From positions 8,950,501-9,014,500 of the forward strand of contig OX335651.1 in the NCBI GenBank assembly GCA_946894095.1: a DNA stretch of 64,000 nt, written 5' to 3'. Shown one piece after another: positions 46,016-58,550 of this stretch (its first letter is position 1; every line of letters starts with the position of its first letter). This stretch comes from Incurvaria masculella. Taxonomy: Eukaryota > Arthropoda > Insecta > Lepidoptera > Incurvariidae. Both the position numbers and the translations under genes were made by a program. The notes under the pieces were generated by a model that was not told the DNA's origin, made no database searches, and was given only the letters and a program-made list of their open reading frames with translations.

Positions 46016-46216
46016 AAACCCGGCCAAGTGCGAGTCGGTCTCGCACACGAAGGGTTCGGTATCATCGCACAAGCACGTTTTTTTGTATGGCCCCCCTCTT
46101 TTTATTTTACCTATTGGAAATTTAGGCTGCCCACCTAATACGGTTCACGGACGGACGGACGGACAGCGGAGGCTTAGTCATAGGGTTCCGTTTCACCCTT
46201 TGGGTACGGAACCCTA
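46016..46216 (+). repeat. GGAC-repeat element, family B
   Basis: It starts 'aacccggccaagtgcgagtc' and ends 'gggtacggaaccct', with an internal deletion before the short GGAC array. Confidence 0.82.
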
Positions 46217-46424
46217 AAACGTCTAAATGTAGTTACTTAGTTCGCTTACGAATACGGGACTCTCAATATCGAATGTTCGTTGCACTAAATAGCATCCTGT
46301 GAAGTTCTTGCATGTATGTACTTACGTGTCGTTGGAACTCGAGAAAAAAAAGCTAATTCGTAAGCGAACTCACTCGCCGGCGATGCCGCGAATGTATGTG
46401 AAAGTGGCTCCGCCGCCCAGTTCC

Positions 46425-46468
46425 AGTTTCTACTCCCGTCCTTCCATGCTCGCTGTACCAAGCAAATG
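46425..46468 (-). repeat. Family K fragment
   Basis: Reverse complement of the K core: 'actcccgtccttccatgctc'. The overlapping frame 46299-46730 has no recognised domain. Confidence 0.5.
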
Positions 46469-47479
46469 TGATAGCCCTTATGGAATTGTTCGAACCTATC
46501 TATTTCAACTGAAAAACCACATTCCAGCTGAATTTGTGTCGTTGGAGACAAGTACTGAGGTCGGGGAATCAGGTTACATGAGACGTTTAAATCGCTATTA
46601 CCTTAGCTTTAGTGATATTTTTTATAAAAATAATAATCTGGAGTATTTAAGCCGTAGTCAGTATACGAGTATGAATACCTTTCAGTCACTTACACTCAGA
46701 ATTCCTGTACATATTTACAATGCTCCCTAAATTAAATTTATGTTTAAATAAATATAGGTTTATTTGTTGGAAATAGCCTGTAAACCGATATGGCGTTATT
46801 TCGATGCTAACTTCTGTGTAGTTTGTTTAAAATACTTGATATTTCTAAATGGCTTTTTAAACCGCCTTACTTTAGACCAAAATATTTTCAATAAATCGTT
46901 GTGAGATGCTAAAGAATGTATTTCAAAACAATATGTATATAATTTGCTATCTATGTACCTGTTTCGATAGTTGCAGATTCGAATCCAGCCGTGATATCAA
47001 CAACATTTTTCGTTTTAAAAATATGATTACAATGCTTTAATACAGATGTCGCTCATAAACCTTAATTCACATACATTTATCTTACAATTGGTAATAATCT
47101 CATAAAAAAGATGCCCAACTAGTCCATCAATGGGTAAACTCGTCAATCTGACACTTAGGCGATATCCTATGAATATATGTAGTATTCGCCAACGATCGGC
47201 AGTCTCTATTACTTTCGGAGTTATATCAGTTTGACACCCGTTGAAGATTTGAGTAAATGCACTCTTTTTTTAATCCAGTAATTATGAAACCTTCTGAAAC
47301 TATTCAATCTGACATATTGGTTAGTTGACAAAAAACATCGTTAATGTAATAATTTAAGTTATCCAATTGTAAATGACCTAAAATGGTGCTTTGGCGAGTG
47401 ATAAATGGTATCATTTAGGAGTTTTATTTCCATATATACACCACCATCCATCACATATTCGTATATCTACAGAAGATAC
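46469..47479. other. Intergenic stretch
   Basis: No gene recognised. Confidence 0.4.
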
Positions 47480-47735
47480 TTGACTACCAGCAGCGCGGTC
47501 AATTGGCCAAAGTGCCATTTCGGCTGCTCCACCAGTACTGTAGTGCCCAAATATATTCTGTTCATATTTTGACCACGATCAATTGGCCAAAGTGCCCCTT
47601 CGGCGGTTTCACCCGTAATGGCCAAGCATGATCTTTTCATATTTAGACCTCGGTCAATTGGCTAAAGTGTCACTTCGGCTGCATCACCAGTAGTAGCTAA
47701 GAATCTTCTGTATCTAGTCTTCTTCGTTTCTAATG
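47480..47735 (+). repeat. Minisatellite, about 3 units of 75-80 bp
   Basis: CGGTCAATTGGCCAAAGTGC and variants start at 47496, 47576 and 47651, each followed by 'cttcggctgc..caccagta' and a short AT-rich spacer. Confidence 0.85.
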
Positions 47736-48060
47736 CATTTCACAAAACGAACGCCAAGCCAATGACATGAAACAGAGTGAACAAAGCAAACCGATTTATT
47801 CATTTGATTAAATATGATCAATGTGTTTACTGTATTATTGGCGTGGTGGATCGTGGTATGTCCTCTCCAAGCGTAAGCGGCTGCGCAGAAACTAAATACT
47901 ACCTAGTTTCGGTTCTTCTAAGCCGCCTGTGCTTGGAGGGAACCGGCCGAGATTCACTCCGCCAATTATAAAATTGCAAGATATCAGATTGGCAAGTTTA
48001 CCTAATGGGAGAGGAATGAACGCTCAAGTAAAATTTCCTAATAGAGAGAGCAATGCACAC
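47736..48060. other. Intergenic stretch
   Basis: Nothing recognised. Confidence 0.4.
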
Positions 48061-48089
48061 GAGGCTGCACCTAGCCATAAAGGTCTTGC

Positions 48090-48262
48090 TTGGTGGGCGG
48101 CGCGCGCGGCGGCTGCGGTCAGATCCAGGTGCGCGCGAGCTGCGGCGCGCGCTCATCCGGCGGCGGCGACGCGGGTGGCACCGCCGCGCCCAGCGGCGAG
48201 CGCGCGGCGGCGCGGCGACGTCAGGCGAGCGTCGCCGCGGTGCTGTCGACGCCGCTGTGCAT
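48090..48262. other. GC-rich, CpG-dense island
   Basis: Very high GC over about 170 bp ('gcgcgcgcggcggctgcgg'). Three overlapping plus-strand frames are open through it (47929-48294, 48053-48397, 48090-48404), rich in Arg, Ala or Gly as composition dictates. None has a recognisable domain. Possibly a promoter or first exon. Confidence 0.5.
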
Positions 48263-48459
48263 CGTTATTATGGTACCTGGGGACAATACATTGAGCGAGT
48301 TAGGCGCCGTTTTTATCCGACTACGGCGAAGCAAGTGGATTGTTATGTTGACTGGTATGTATCTGGGTATATATGTATGTTCATCTGTTGTTCATAAGTT
48401 GTAATCTACTTTTCATATTTTGGCAAGTTAGGTATCGTTGGAAAGGTCTTAAGGCACGA

Positions 48460-49010
48460 TTTAGGTGGCCCAACCCGGCGGGCCTAACTCATTCGCGGGC
48501 ACGGTACAAAACCGTGCTGTTGCGCTCTGGGACCTTCTCTGTTTCAAAGAATAAGACAGGCTCCGTGATGAGGAAGATGCAACATATCCACAAAAAAAGA
48601 CAATGTGCATAGTGTATGATTTGCTAAGATTTACGAAAATTTTGATTTCAAAACGACTTATAGCTAAAAGTAAACCACGACCGCTGTAGTAAACAATCTA
48701 ACAAAAACCAAATAGATTATAAATCTTGATTAAATAAGCTATGTCTGATGACTAATCTTTTTAAGATGTTCTTACTTTATCATTGCGTAATCCATCTCCA
48801 AAGTTATTGTATAAAACGCGCGAAAAATTCGAACTTTCGGTCCTTATAACTTAGAAACCAAACACAATTTTACAATGCCAATGGCCATCAGACATCTAGT
48901 TCGATCAAATAAAGCTATATTGAGCAACATTGTGGATCTCTGACAAGAAATATGGGCGTGATCTTCTTTCCTCTTTTGTATGGGGAGATGAGCGGGATGG
49001 GCCACCTCAA
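48460..49010 (-). mobile_element. TTAA-flanked MITE, family A, copy 4
   Basis: Complete in inverted orientation. The termini have drifted (TTTA at 48460, TCAA at 49007), but the TIR GGTGGCCCAACCCG is clear. Confidence 0.9.
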
Positions 49011-49644
49011 TCGTCCGCTGGTTATTAGACTATGTGACTCTCGATGTGACTCAAATTGTTGAATATGGCGCCATCTAGAAGACATGAAGTCATGAATCAA
49101 AAAAACGTTTTTATGATACCGTACATTTTTGTAAAAAAATAAAATCCTTTTTATCACATTTAAAAAAATATTAACATTGTTAGCTGCTACTTGCGACTTT
49201 GCTTGCATACACCAGATAATAGGGAATAATTAGTAAAATTATGCTTCAGATATATATATAATAACCACAAAATAATTTCATAAATATACAGTTCAAGACC
49301 TTAAAGTCGACTACGGAAAGAGTCAGAAAGAAATCACGCTCTAAACCGTACCATATTTTCAGCTGAAGTCGAAACTATTCAAGATTAATCTTCTATTAAA
49401 TAAACTACTTATACGTAATGTGTTTTAACGAATTTTAAACATATTCATAGTGAGGTTAGAAGATAGTCGGGGTCATATGCCACTTTGCCCTGAATGTTAT
49501 CTCTGAACATCACTATGAAAATTAATGAAATACATGAAAATATATAACGTGTAAGTTGTATATTAATTACACGATAAATATTAAATTTACCGTTTAGAGC
49601 GGGAGTTTTCAGTAGTCGGGTTTTTCTTTTTAAATTCCTTTTTT
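49011..49644. other. Intergenic stretch
   Basis: No gene recognised. GCGCCATCT at 49068-49076. Confidence 0.4.
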
Positions 49645-49645
49645 T

Positions 49646-49937
49646 GGGTTCCGTACCCAAAGGGTGAAAACGGAACCCTATTAAAAAGCCTCCGCTGTCC
49701 GTCCGTTCGTCCGTCCGTCTGTCACAGGGCTTTATCTAATGAACCGTAACAGGTAGGAAGCTAAAATTTTCACGGATTATGTATTTATTTTGCCGCTATA
49801 ACAAGAAATAGGTAAAATTATATAATAATAAAAATTAAAGGGAGGGCCCATACAAAAAACGTGTTATTTTTTAGTAAATCTTGTACGATGGTACGGAACC
49901 CTTCGTGTGCGAGTCCGACTCGCACTTGGCCGGTTTT
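49646..49937 (-). repeat. GGAC-repeat element, family B, full-length
   Basis: Minus-strand order is complete, from CGGCCAAGTGCGAGTCGGA through 'acacataatc', the GGAC array (49697-49720) and the terminal hairpin. Confidence 0.86.
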
Positions 49938-50579
49938 TAGTATCCGACATCGTCACATTTACCGGGGATTCGATTTTCGGTATCTATTGATATGCTCCTA
50001 TTTAATATTAAAAAGGTACATCTTTTTGTAGAGAGTTATTATTTCCATGGTATTTCGTTTCTCTTTGATTTTTTTAAAATATAAATCTACGCAAAATAAC
50101 AAGGACACATGTCGAAACAACTAACCTGCAAACATATCGTAGGTGGTTAGGATGTTGAAAGAAGTCATACTCCTAGGAGTGCTCGTACGAGTGCATGAAA
50201 AAATCCCAGCTCCTATTTAATTATTGTTGTTCAAAAGCCACCACTTGCCTTGATTTTACGGAATTTAGGAAAGATTTAATATGCAAGTTTAAAGGCCTGA
50301 AATTAAGTTGTCTAATATGTATAAGAATAACAATTTATCACAAAAGCCGGTAAAGTAAGTTCGGCGATTCAATCGATGTTTGCTAACTTGTCTCGATATA
50401 AATTGAGACCCGTAATGTAGAGCTTAAATTATCAATGACTTCGGGAATAAATCATGTAAATGGCCATGAAAACGATATCAAAGACAAACGAATATTGAAA
50501 TTTAGATTCCAATATTAAATTCATCATAAAGGACATACCCGCACCATTATTATGCTAATATGAGAAAATTCTGTTTCAT
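49938..50579. other. Intergenic stretch
   Basis: Nothing recognised. Confidence 0.4.
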
Positions 50580-50589
50580 GTTATTGGAA

Positions 50590-50765
50590 ATTGACGCTAT
50601 CATAATATTAGCCCAACACCATATGGGAACCAAACGCCATGCCAGGACCTTTGTTATTTGCTTGATTAACTGGATTGATTTAATTTAAGTGGAAAACACG
50701 GTCAATTTTCGTTAGTCGTTTGACCATCAGTGCGTTGATACAAGGACCTACACTATTCGAACCAC
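50590..50765 (-). repeat. SINE body fragment
   Basis: 'gcccaacaccatatgggaac', 'cgccatgccaggaccttt' and 'gtggaaaacacgg' in minus-strand SINE order. Confidence 0.6.
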
Positions 50766-50794
50766 AAGCAAATGCAATGACACTTATTAGACTA

Positions 50795-51340
50795 GGAGGT
50801 CGCAACAAAAATGGTAACGATAACGTAAATGGCTGAAACTGAGTTCACAGGATAAAGACTAACTCTTTGAAGCTAAATGTGTCAGTCTGCCTGCGCCAAG
50901 TGGTTGCGTTACGTAGATAAGTCGCCTGAAAAAGTCGTTATGGTGACAAAAAATGTAAATGATAAGGTAAATGGATGCAAATGACGAAGCATGAAAGTAT
51001 CAGTACACACTTATTTAGCAATACAAAAACTGATCAAATATTTGGTTGAATTTCTTAGTTATAGGCGATTTAGGTTACAGATATAACTTTAGGTATATTT
51101 AAGTATTTAATAAAAAAACCGACCGGTTATTGTTGTATAATTAATAGGTATCAATGTTTCCAGACAATCAGTATATTCATCAGCATGTACATACCAGCAT
51201 CTATTTTATATAGCCAATCTAGATAACGCAACCACTTGGCGCAGTCAGACCGACCTATTTAGCATCAGAGGGTTGTTCTCGAACACGAGAACTCAGATTC
51301 AGCCATTTACCTTATCGTGACCAAAAATGTCGTGACCTCC
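50795..51340 (-). mobile_element. Long-TIR element, complete copy
   Basis: Arms of about 120 bp: GGAGGTCGCAACAAAAATGG at the left, and GGAGGTCACGACATTTTTGG as complement of the right. Both continue through 'gtaaatggctgaa' and 'ccaagtggttgcgtta'. The interior is AT-rich without ORFs. The truncated relative is at 28355-28800. Confidence 0.78.
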
Positions 51341-51669
51341 CGGAATATATATTCTTGCCGAAACCAACAGCACAATAGTCCATGAAAGAAAAAAAATACT
51401 GGTATTTTTCCGATCTAACACAAAAACTGTAAATTAACGGAGCACTGAATTATAGATCTATGTTAAGTACATAAATAAATCTACTTCAGACGTTAATGCT
51501 AATAGACGTGATAGAGCAATTACCCCTCTCAGATTTCAATCAAAACTCAGTTCGGAATCTCTAAGTAGCAATTGGTTGGCTGGATACACTGAAAAGTTTT
51601 GATTTCGTCGCGGCAATAAGGCATTAACGATTTAATCAATGCTTATTGGAATTATTTTCGTATTAAATA
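51341..51669. other. Intergenic stretch
   Basis: Nothing recognised. Confidence 0.4.
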
Positions 51670-51928
51670 CTAGCTGAGCTACCCGGCTACGCTTGGTTCA
51701 ATGTCGTTTCGGATTGATGTCGGACTGAACCTAACATTTTATGTTGTATAAGTTCCCCATACAAACTTTCATCCCCCCTTGAGTTTTCACCACCAAAGGT
51801 GAAGGAAGACGGAGCCAAAGGTCCAAACTCTTTCCAAACCAAATTTCATCCAAATTGGTTCGGCGGTTTATGCGTGAAAATGTAACAAACAGACAGAGTT
51901 ACTTTATAATTTATAATATTAGTATGGA
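51670..51928 (-). mobile_element. Short Helitron-like element
   Basis: On the minus strand it begins TCCATACTAATATTATAAAT and ends with a hairpin (CCAAGCGTAGCCGGG) and CTAG. The form matches non-autonomous Helitron-like repeats known from Lepidoptera. 259 bp. Confidence 0.78.
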
Positions 51929-52344
51929 AGTATGGATTTCGTTGCTATACGTAGGGCAAATTGTGTACATTACCGGAAATCTCAGATCTTCCAGGTTCTT
52001 TTTGGTCCTCACATACTATACTTATCACATATCTTGGCATTATGTTTTCGTGTTCTTCCTAAATTATTTATCATTATTTATGAAGAATATCTAGAGTTGA
52101 CTCCTCCTCCTCCTTCAATAATGCACAATTTTACATCCTGCAAATGACTAAGCATTCAATACAGTTCACAGCCTTATCCTGTATTTGTGAATTGTGAAGT
52201 GCATCACCAGACCAAGCCATGTAGGCTCGATAAAGTATATACAGGGTGATATACTGGTCGTTGACCAGTAAATTTATTTCGCCAACGTACTCCTCATGTG
52301 TTTCCAAATTTCCAATAGCTTTTCTCTAAAGTAATTTGACGTGA
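51929..52344. other. Intergenic stretch
   Basis: Two overlapping frames at 51855-52147, no domain recognised. Confidence 0.4.
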
Positions 52345-52460
52345 TGTTTTAACCGTGCATAAGGAAGGTCTTGGTATGAAACGTATGTAGATCCCACATG
52401 GCGTTTCAAGCTAATGTCATGACAGTGAGTGTGATATTAGCCATCCATGAGTTACATGTA
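52345..52460 (+). repeat. SINE 3' fragment
   Basis: 'gtgcataaggaaggtcttgg' through the 3' hairpin to 'gatattagccatccatgagt'. Confidence 0.65.
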
Positions 52461-52938
52461 ACGTTCCTACGTTTTTACGGAACATTAGATCATTTTTAGA
52501 ATAAATTAAACTTTGTATAGAAAGTCTATAATTTTAGTTAGAGGATATTCAGAAAAAAGTTACAAAAAGTTTTTGTTTATTTCAATCCCAATAATAATTT
52601 CCCGTACTGGCCGTCGCAACTGGCATGCTAGGTCCATGGTCGCAACACTCTTTATATTACACACACTTTCTTATAGGATTCGAAAGCACACTAATACACT
52701 CTTGTGTCGAATGTTTGTTGGTTATGTACACAGTTAAGTACACCAGTACTATGTGTGCACTTTAATCACAATTGTTCGGAACAAAAGAGGTTCGCTTGTA
52801 GGGTCGATGTACATTGGACCAAAGGGAATAGAGGACCTGAAAATTTCACTGTTCCCAGAATGTTAATGATTTTATAACTTCAGATATTTTGTTATGCGAC
52901 GATTAAGCCTATCAGTAACTCCGCCCGTCTGTTTTTCT
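52461..52938. other. Intergenic stretch
   Basis: Nothing recognised. Confidence 0.4.
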
Positions 52939-53297
52939 GATATACAGGTAAATTTTTCAAGTGGGTCTTCAGGGTCAAATTCGAAATTATAAGAAATAAC
53001 CAAAAAAAACACAAAGGACTCATAAGGCCGTTTTTAATGCATGAATACAAAATCAACACTTTCCTTTAGTTTGCCGCACAAGTTTAACTATTTTCTGGTG
53101 CAATAATCCTGTATTTTTCTCAAAATAAACGAGATCGATTCCCGGCTAGGAAAAGATTTTTCCAAAAACCTAATAATGCACTTTAAGTTTTTATCGAAAT
53201 CGGTCTCATGACTCCTTTGATTGTTTTTTGCTATTTCTTATTCTTGTAGTTTCAGATTTTGCCCTGAAGGCCCACTTGAAAAATTCACCTGTATAGT
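52939..53297. mobile_element. Foldback MITE, family L, complete copy
   Basis: Arms of about 95 bp run from TATACAGGT(A/G)AATTTTTCAA inward and share AGTGGG(T/C)CTTCAGGG and CAAAGGA(C/G)TCAT. The middle carries 'cgattcccggctagg'. Partial copies are at 8100-8515 and 18689-18880. Confidence 0.8.
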
Positions 53298-53604
53298 TCG
53301 GTTATAAGAACTTATCCGATTTTGATACGATTCATATCTACGTTTAGCTTGATCATTTTTATTGATTAAAATCTCCTTACCATCACGCTAAAATTCCTAA
53401 AGGGTGAGAATTGATAGGGTATAAATTTAAATTCCTAAAGTATGATTGAAGTCGGCAAAACTACTATGAGTACTGTTGTTCGCCGGACTTTCGGAGACTG
53501 ACCGACGGCTCAACGTCAAACAACAAAACTTTTGATTAAATTTGGCAGACAATTTACCTGAACCTACTAGGGTTTTTAAATTAAACTTCGGTACTTCATC
53601 CGTT
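53298..53604. other. Intergenic stretch
   Basis: Nothing recognised. Confidence 0.4.
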
Positions 53605-53641
53605 CTCTCACTCTCTCGAGCGGAGCCGGGTACCACGCTAG
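53605..53641 (+). repeat. Helitron-like 3' terminus
   Basis: Hairpin GAGCGGAGCCGGG and CTAG before T. The upstream part is not recognisable. Confidence 0.5.
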
Positions 53642-55349
53642 TTTTACATAATATGAGCTCGACTTTGTGACAAGCAATGGGGTGGTAAAATAAAACTAAC
53701 AAAGATGTCCTTAATGGTGTTCACCTCCCATTCGTCTGTCTGATATTTGGTTCTACATTACAGACCTAAACACATAGATTTATTATGTACTGCGTATATA
53801 TTACCTTAATTCCTAATCATGACTAATTAAGTGACTCGAAGCATTTGTGCTGATAATGTCAAAGTAACTGCTAATAGGCAGCGAATAACCTACAAAGCTT
53901 TGACGTATGGTAGTGACCAAATAAACCTATTATCAAAAAACAACCCATCTTGTACAGTTTTTTGGAAATACTGACGCAAAATGAAGCCATATAGTTACTA
54001 AGGCGTGGGCACAAGTAACCTGTCAGGCTACCGCTAATTTATGGCGTTTTCGAATATCTGCTCTAAAAGAGATGTAAGTTGTCTTGAGAATATCCAAAAA
54101 AATTAATAAAAATATGAATTAAGCCAATTATAAAAAAAAACGATTTTTTAACCATGAATAAAAAGCCTGTCTTATTAACACGTAATAAAAATTAAATATT
54201 ATCTTGGATACAATAGGTATGGCATGGAAACTATATAAATCAGAGATCTAAATCTTAATTTTAGTTTTAAATGCTTTTATAGTTGATAAAGTTTAAGTTC
54301 AATCATGTAGTAAATCGAGAAACTTTATTATAGGCTAATATTATTTAAAAAATAAGAAGGCATTTGCAAGTGTAATAAGCTGTTAAGTTTACTATACATA
54401 TAAATAAATAAATACATTGTGTATGCTGTAATTTGAACACCCTAGGGACCGCATCGGTCCTAATTGGCTTATTCTCTTCACATTTTCGTTCATCTTCATT
54501 TGAAAACTTCGCGGATATGACAAATGTGAGCCGACATTGTTGGGTAATATGCATAAGAACTAAACAAATAAGATTAATTTCGATATGTCGGACTTATTTT
54601 GGGAACGTTGGATTTGGATATGAAAGTTACGCGTCACACGGCAGTAAGTCTTGAGTTATTACTCTCAAATTAACTGGAGAAATAAGTCACAAACAAAAAC
54701 AAGATTATATAACTCGCGTTTTAGAACACTTTACAACATTCCTCATGATTTTAAGAATAAGATTAATTGCTCAAAGACTCGATAACCATTTTAGGTTGGT
54801 GGCGCAATTTTCATCTCTCAAAATGTTGTCATCTACTGTGCTCTTTTCGATGAAGCGATGTTATCGACACAACCCCCAGACCGAGTCTGAACCACGGGTA
54901 GAAAACGGTCACCCCTCCAGAGCCCGAAAGTGCCCAGAGTTTCTAAACCTCGATGATGGAATGTAGAGGCGTCGCACCCCTGGGCTAACGGCATGCAAAT
55001 AAATTGTGTCTGTTATAAATTTTAGCACGGTGTCGTGCATAAAATTTCTTTCATCGGGGATACTTCTCTGGACTTTTATGTACCATAAAAAAATATTTTA
55101 TTTATAGTATTACTTGTTAATGAGTAATTCCATGCTTTTAATTAAATATTAGTAAATAGTCTCTGAACACTCTTTACAATATAACAAACTCCATCAATTC
55201 GTAACTGCCGTAATTTAAATATATGGAATCCTTCAAAAATAAATATAAGGTATTTCCCTTAGAAAAATCGATCACTAGCTAAATTTTACTGCTTTTGATA
55301 TTGCTCATACATTTTATTAATGTCAGTGCAAACTTTTCCGCCCAGCATT
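53642..55349. other. Intergenic stretch
   Basis: No gene recognised. Mostly AT-rich, with a GC-richer patch at 54880-54990 that has no domain. Confidence 0.4.
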
Positions 55350-56083
55350 CGTTGGAACCACGGAGGATAGATGGAGAGAAAAGATTTTTTTAACTCATAT
55401 TACTAAGGATCGCAGCGTGACACTGTGCGGGGAAGCGGGGGGAAAATCGCTTCATGGTGGGGTCATGCACCGCCCATTTTTGCGAAATCCATCTACCGGA
55501 AGAATCGATATTTTGGTAGCAGCTAATCCGAAAGCTATTCTTAGTGGTTACATGACTACAACTACATGGCGCCTTTTAAATTTTACTTAGTGTTTTTTCT
55601 ATAAAAAACCTTAGAAATTTAAATCTATGCCTTCGCGCGGATTCAAATAATTTTAATTTAAAAATGTCATTAAAATTTGCATCATGAGATCAACATTTCT
55701 TACCGTAAAACGAAAATGATTGCGCGCCATCTATCGGCACATAGCAAGAGCGATACATCGATACAATGCTCGAATATTGACTCAAATTATAAAATATGAG
55801 GTGTTTTACTGACAAATAAAACCTACAAACTTTAGATTATTTTGTCCTGTGTAATGTTTGCAACATTTTACACAAAATCTCATAGTGTAATCGACTGTTC
55901 GCCGAAAATTGCGCCGCAGACCATAATATTGTCCCACAACCTAACACCGCCAGCGCCATGTCGCGAATGTCGCTAAGCCACGCCTTCTTTATCACGTGGG
56001 CTGTGACGTAGCGACCCACTTGGTGGACACAGACCCAGTTTGCTTAGATCATCTCCTCTCTACCTCTATCCTCCGTGGTTGGA
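55350..56083. mobile_element. Element with ~30-bp inverted ends, about 734 bp
   Basis: The left end GTTGGAACCACGGAGGATAG is matched by the complement of the right end (GTTCCAACCACGGAGGATAG), continuing to 'aga(t/g)g(g/t)agaga'. No transposase. GCGCCATCT lies at 55724-55732. Confidence 0.6.
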
Positions 56084-56589
56084 ACGCTTGGTCCCGCTGT
56101 AAACGTCCTGCACGAGAAAGGGGTCACCCATGATATTAAAGTATTCGAACGTCTGCGAAAAGCAGCGTCTATAAAATCCCTGAACGTTGACCTCAATCTG
56201 GAAAGCCAGACGACATCAATCTTTCACACATCACTGTGCCTTGGCGCCAGGCTGGCACTAAACTTGAAGCGCGGTGACACGCCACAGATGCAATCACGTC
56301 AGCCGCAGCCCTTTTTCAGGGATTTTTCTTCTTATTGGTCGTTGCCGCAGATTTTTTTAAAAAGAGGCACCACTTAATGCAAAAATCCTAGTCGTGAAAG
56401 CATATGTAAATATTGTAAACTGATATGTGGTTTAATACATCCTATTTCTATGGGTTTAATAAACCCTGTTCTTACTTAGTTAGCTGTTAATTAGTAAGTT
56501 GTAGTGTAGAAACCTTACGTAAGCTCCAGCACATTTTCAGTAGCACCCAAGAGTATTAAATCTAATAATAAAGTGCCTTGATTTTGATG

Positions 56590-56945
56590 TTTGATGCTAC
56601 GCACGGGTCAATAACGTTTTGAACGGTTGTCGGGTTGAATTATTTCCTGGATATTATATGAGTTCCTCATACAAACTTTCATCCCCTTTTGCCCTTCGAG
56701 TTTAATTGTTAGAGTTTTAAGTTTTTGTAGTAACTGCCTTCTTCACTTGCGGCCACGGACATGAAAACGGAGTGTGGGAAGACTACCCACCAGTACCGCT
56801 GAGGGCTGGGAAGAAAATTGGAGAGGCGTATGTCCAGCAGTTGAGTTGCAAATTTTCGCCACAAAAGGTAGCCAATGTCCTTTTCCATGGTCCAGGCTAT
56901 GCCAATACCGAAATTCATCAAAATTGGTTCAACTCTAAATTAGTG
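56590..56945 (-). repeat. Helitron-like relic interrupted by an RTE-tail-like segment
   Basis: 'ggatattatatgagttcctc' to 'cccttcgagtttaattgtt' and 'ataccgaaattcatcaaaat' match 43785-43930 in reverse. In between, 56795-56845 resembles the LINE 3' tail at 12105 ('taccgctgagggctgggaag', 'tatgtccagcagttg'). Confidence 0.5.
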
Positions 56946-57027
56946 CAATTAACATGTGTACAATTGCAGAAATAAACTCTAATATCCTTCCTAGAAAAAT
57001 AAATCGGAATTTAAGTGACATGGGGCT

Positions 57028-57574
57028 TTAAGGTGGCCCATCCCGCTCATCTCCCCATACAAAAGGGGAAAGAAGATCACGCCCATATTTCTTGTCAAAG
57101 ATCCCAAATTTTGCTCAAAACAGCTTTTTTTGATCGAACTAGATGTCTGATGACCATTGGCATTGTAAAATTATGTTTGGTTTCTAAGTTATAAGGTCCG
57201 AAAGTTCGAATTTTTCGCGCGTTTTATACAATAACTTTGGAGGTGGATTACGCAATGATAAAGTAAGAACATCTTAAAAAGATTAGTCATCAGACATAGC
57301 TTATTTAATCAAGATTTATAATCTATTTGGTTTTTGTTGGAATTTTTACTACAGCGGTCGTGGTATACTTTTAGCTATAAGTCGTTTTAAAATTAAAATT
57401 TTCGTAAATCTTACCAAATACACTATGCACATTGTCTTTTTTGTGGACATGTTGCATCTTCCTCATCACGGAGCCTGTCTTATTCTTTGAAACAGAGAAG
57501 GTCCCAGAGCGCAACAGCACGGTTTTGTACCGTGCCCGCGATTGAGTTAGTCCCGCCGGGTTGGGCCGCCTTAA
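57028..57574 (+). mobile_element. TTAA-flanked MITE, family A, copy 5
   Basis: Complete, 547 bp, TTAA at 57028-57031 and 57571-57574. The TIRs have one mismatch each (GGTGGCCCATCCCG, GGGTTGGGCCGCC). Confidence 0.92.
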
Positions 57575-58550
57575 CCGTAAAATATGCATAGATGAAACTT
57601 TAGCCCTTTCAACAGTTTTCACTATTTTACCATCTTCACTACTTACATTTTGGTTGTAAGTCCAAGGCCATGCATACGAGTATATCGGCGCCCTGGTTAA
57701 TAAGCCACCGAACTGGACGCCTAGGCCTTTCATTCAAAGCCAACATTAGCAAACACACCCACACGGTGCCTAATGGGATTTGAGAGCGCAATTCGATTGC
57801 ACCCTTTGAATGTTACAAACACAAGGTATCCGTAATTTGGCGCTCTGGCGCTTCTATTTATGTTTTGTTTCCATTTCGCTTCCATCCGTACTTCACGGTT
57901 TCATGTCGCAAGTCGATTTTGTGTAGGCACCGTAGGCGATATATGTTTACGCTAAAATTACGGTGCCATACCTTATTGTCGACATTTGTTTTCCTGTTGC
58001 AGTGACCATGCATTATTCAGCAATTGCATAGCAAAGTGGACGTTGCATGTTTTTAGATTCACACCGTCTGTACGTACAGATTTCCGTTTCTATGCAGTGG
58101 AACTAAGGCAAATTTGACCAGGCTTTACCATTTAAAAGCTTTTAAATTGCATCCTTCACAACTAAAGATATCCGTATCCGGGCTTTACAATGTAAAAGAA
58201 AACCCATGTGCATGTGGCATTGCTCGTCTGTAATCATATTTCACGACATGTGGTCCGAGAACAAAATTATAATAATTGTTTTATAATGCTTTTTCACAAT
58301 GAACGCGCACGTACATACCATAAATGATTTCGTATTTTGGGTTTAACCATTTTATGTGTAACTTGTGTGTTGACCAGTGCAGGCCAGTCAGTTCGCTTAC
58401 GAGTTCGCCCATGTTTTATTATTGCGTCTTCTGCAGGGAAAGATAAAGCGCTATAGCGCTAGCAGCTAGCTCCTTGAAGATTGTTTAGTCGAGCCAGGCC
58501 TCAGATTGTGGAAGCACGACTTTATATGTTTGCATAATGCACGGTCTCCC
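57575..58550. other. Intergenic stretch
   Basis: No gene recognised. Confidence 0.4.

Noticed and set aside
46299..46730. 143-aa plus-strand frame
   Set aside because: Its first part crosses repeat K; the rest has no domain, and the AT-rich context gives no coding signal.
47929..48404. Arg/Ala/Gly-rich frames
   Set aside because: Three overlapping phases are open through a CpG-dense island, so length is not evidence of coding.
56075..56377. 100-aa plus-strand frame (MVGTLGPAVN...)
   Set aside because: It starts within the end of an inverted-repeat element and has no recognisable domain; kept out as too weak.
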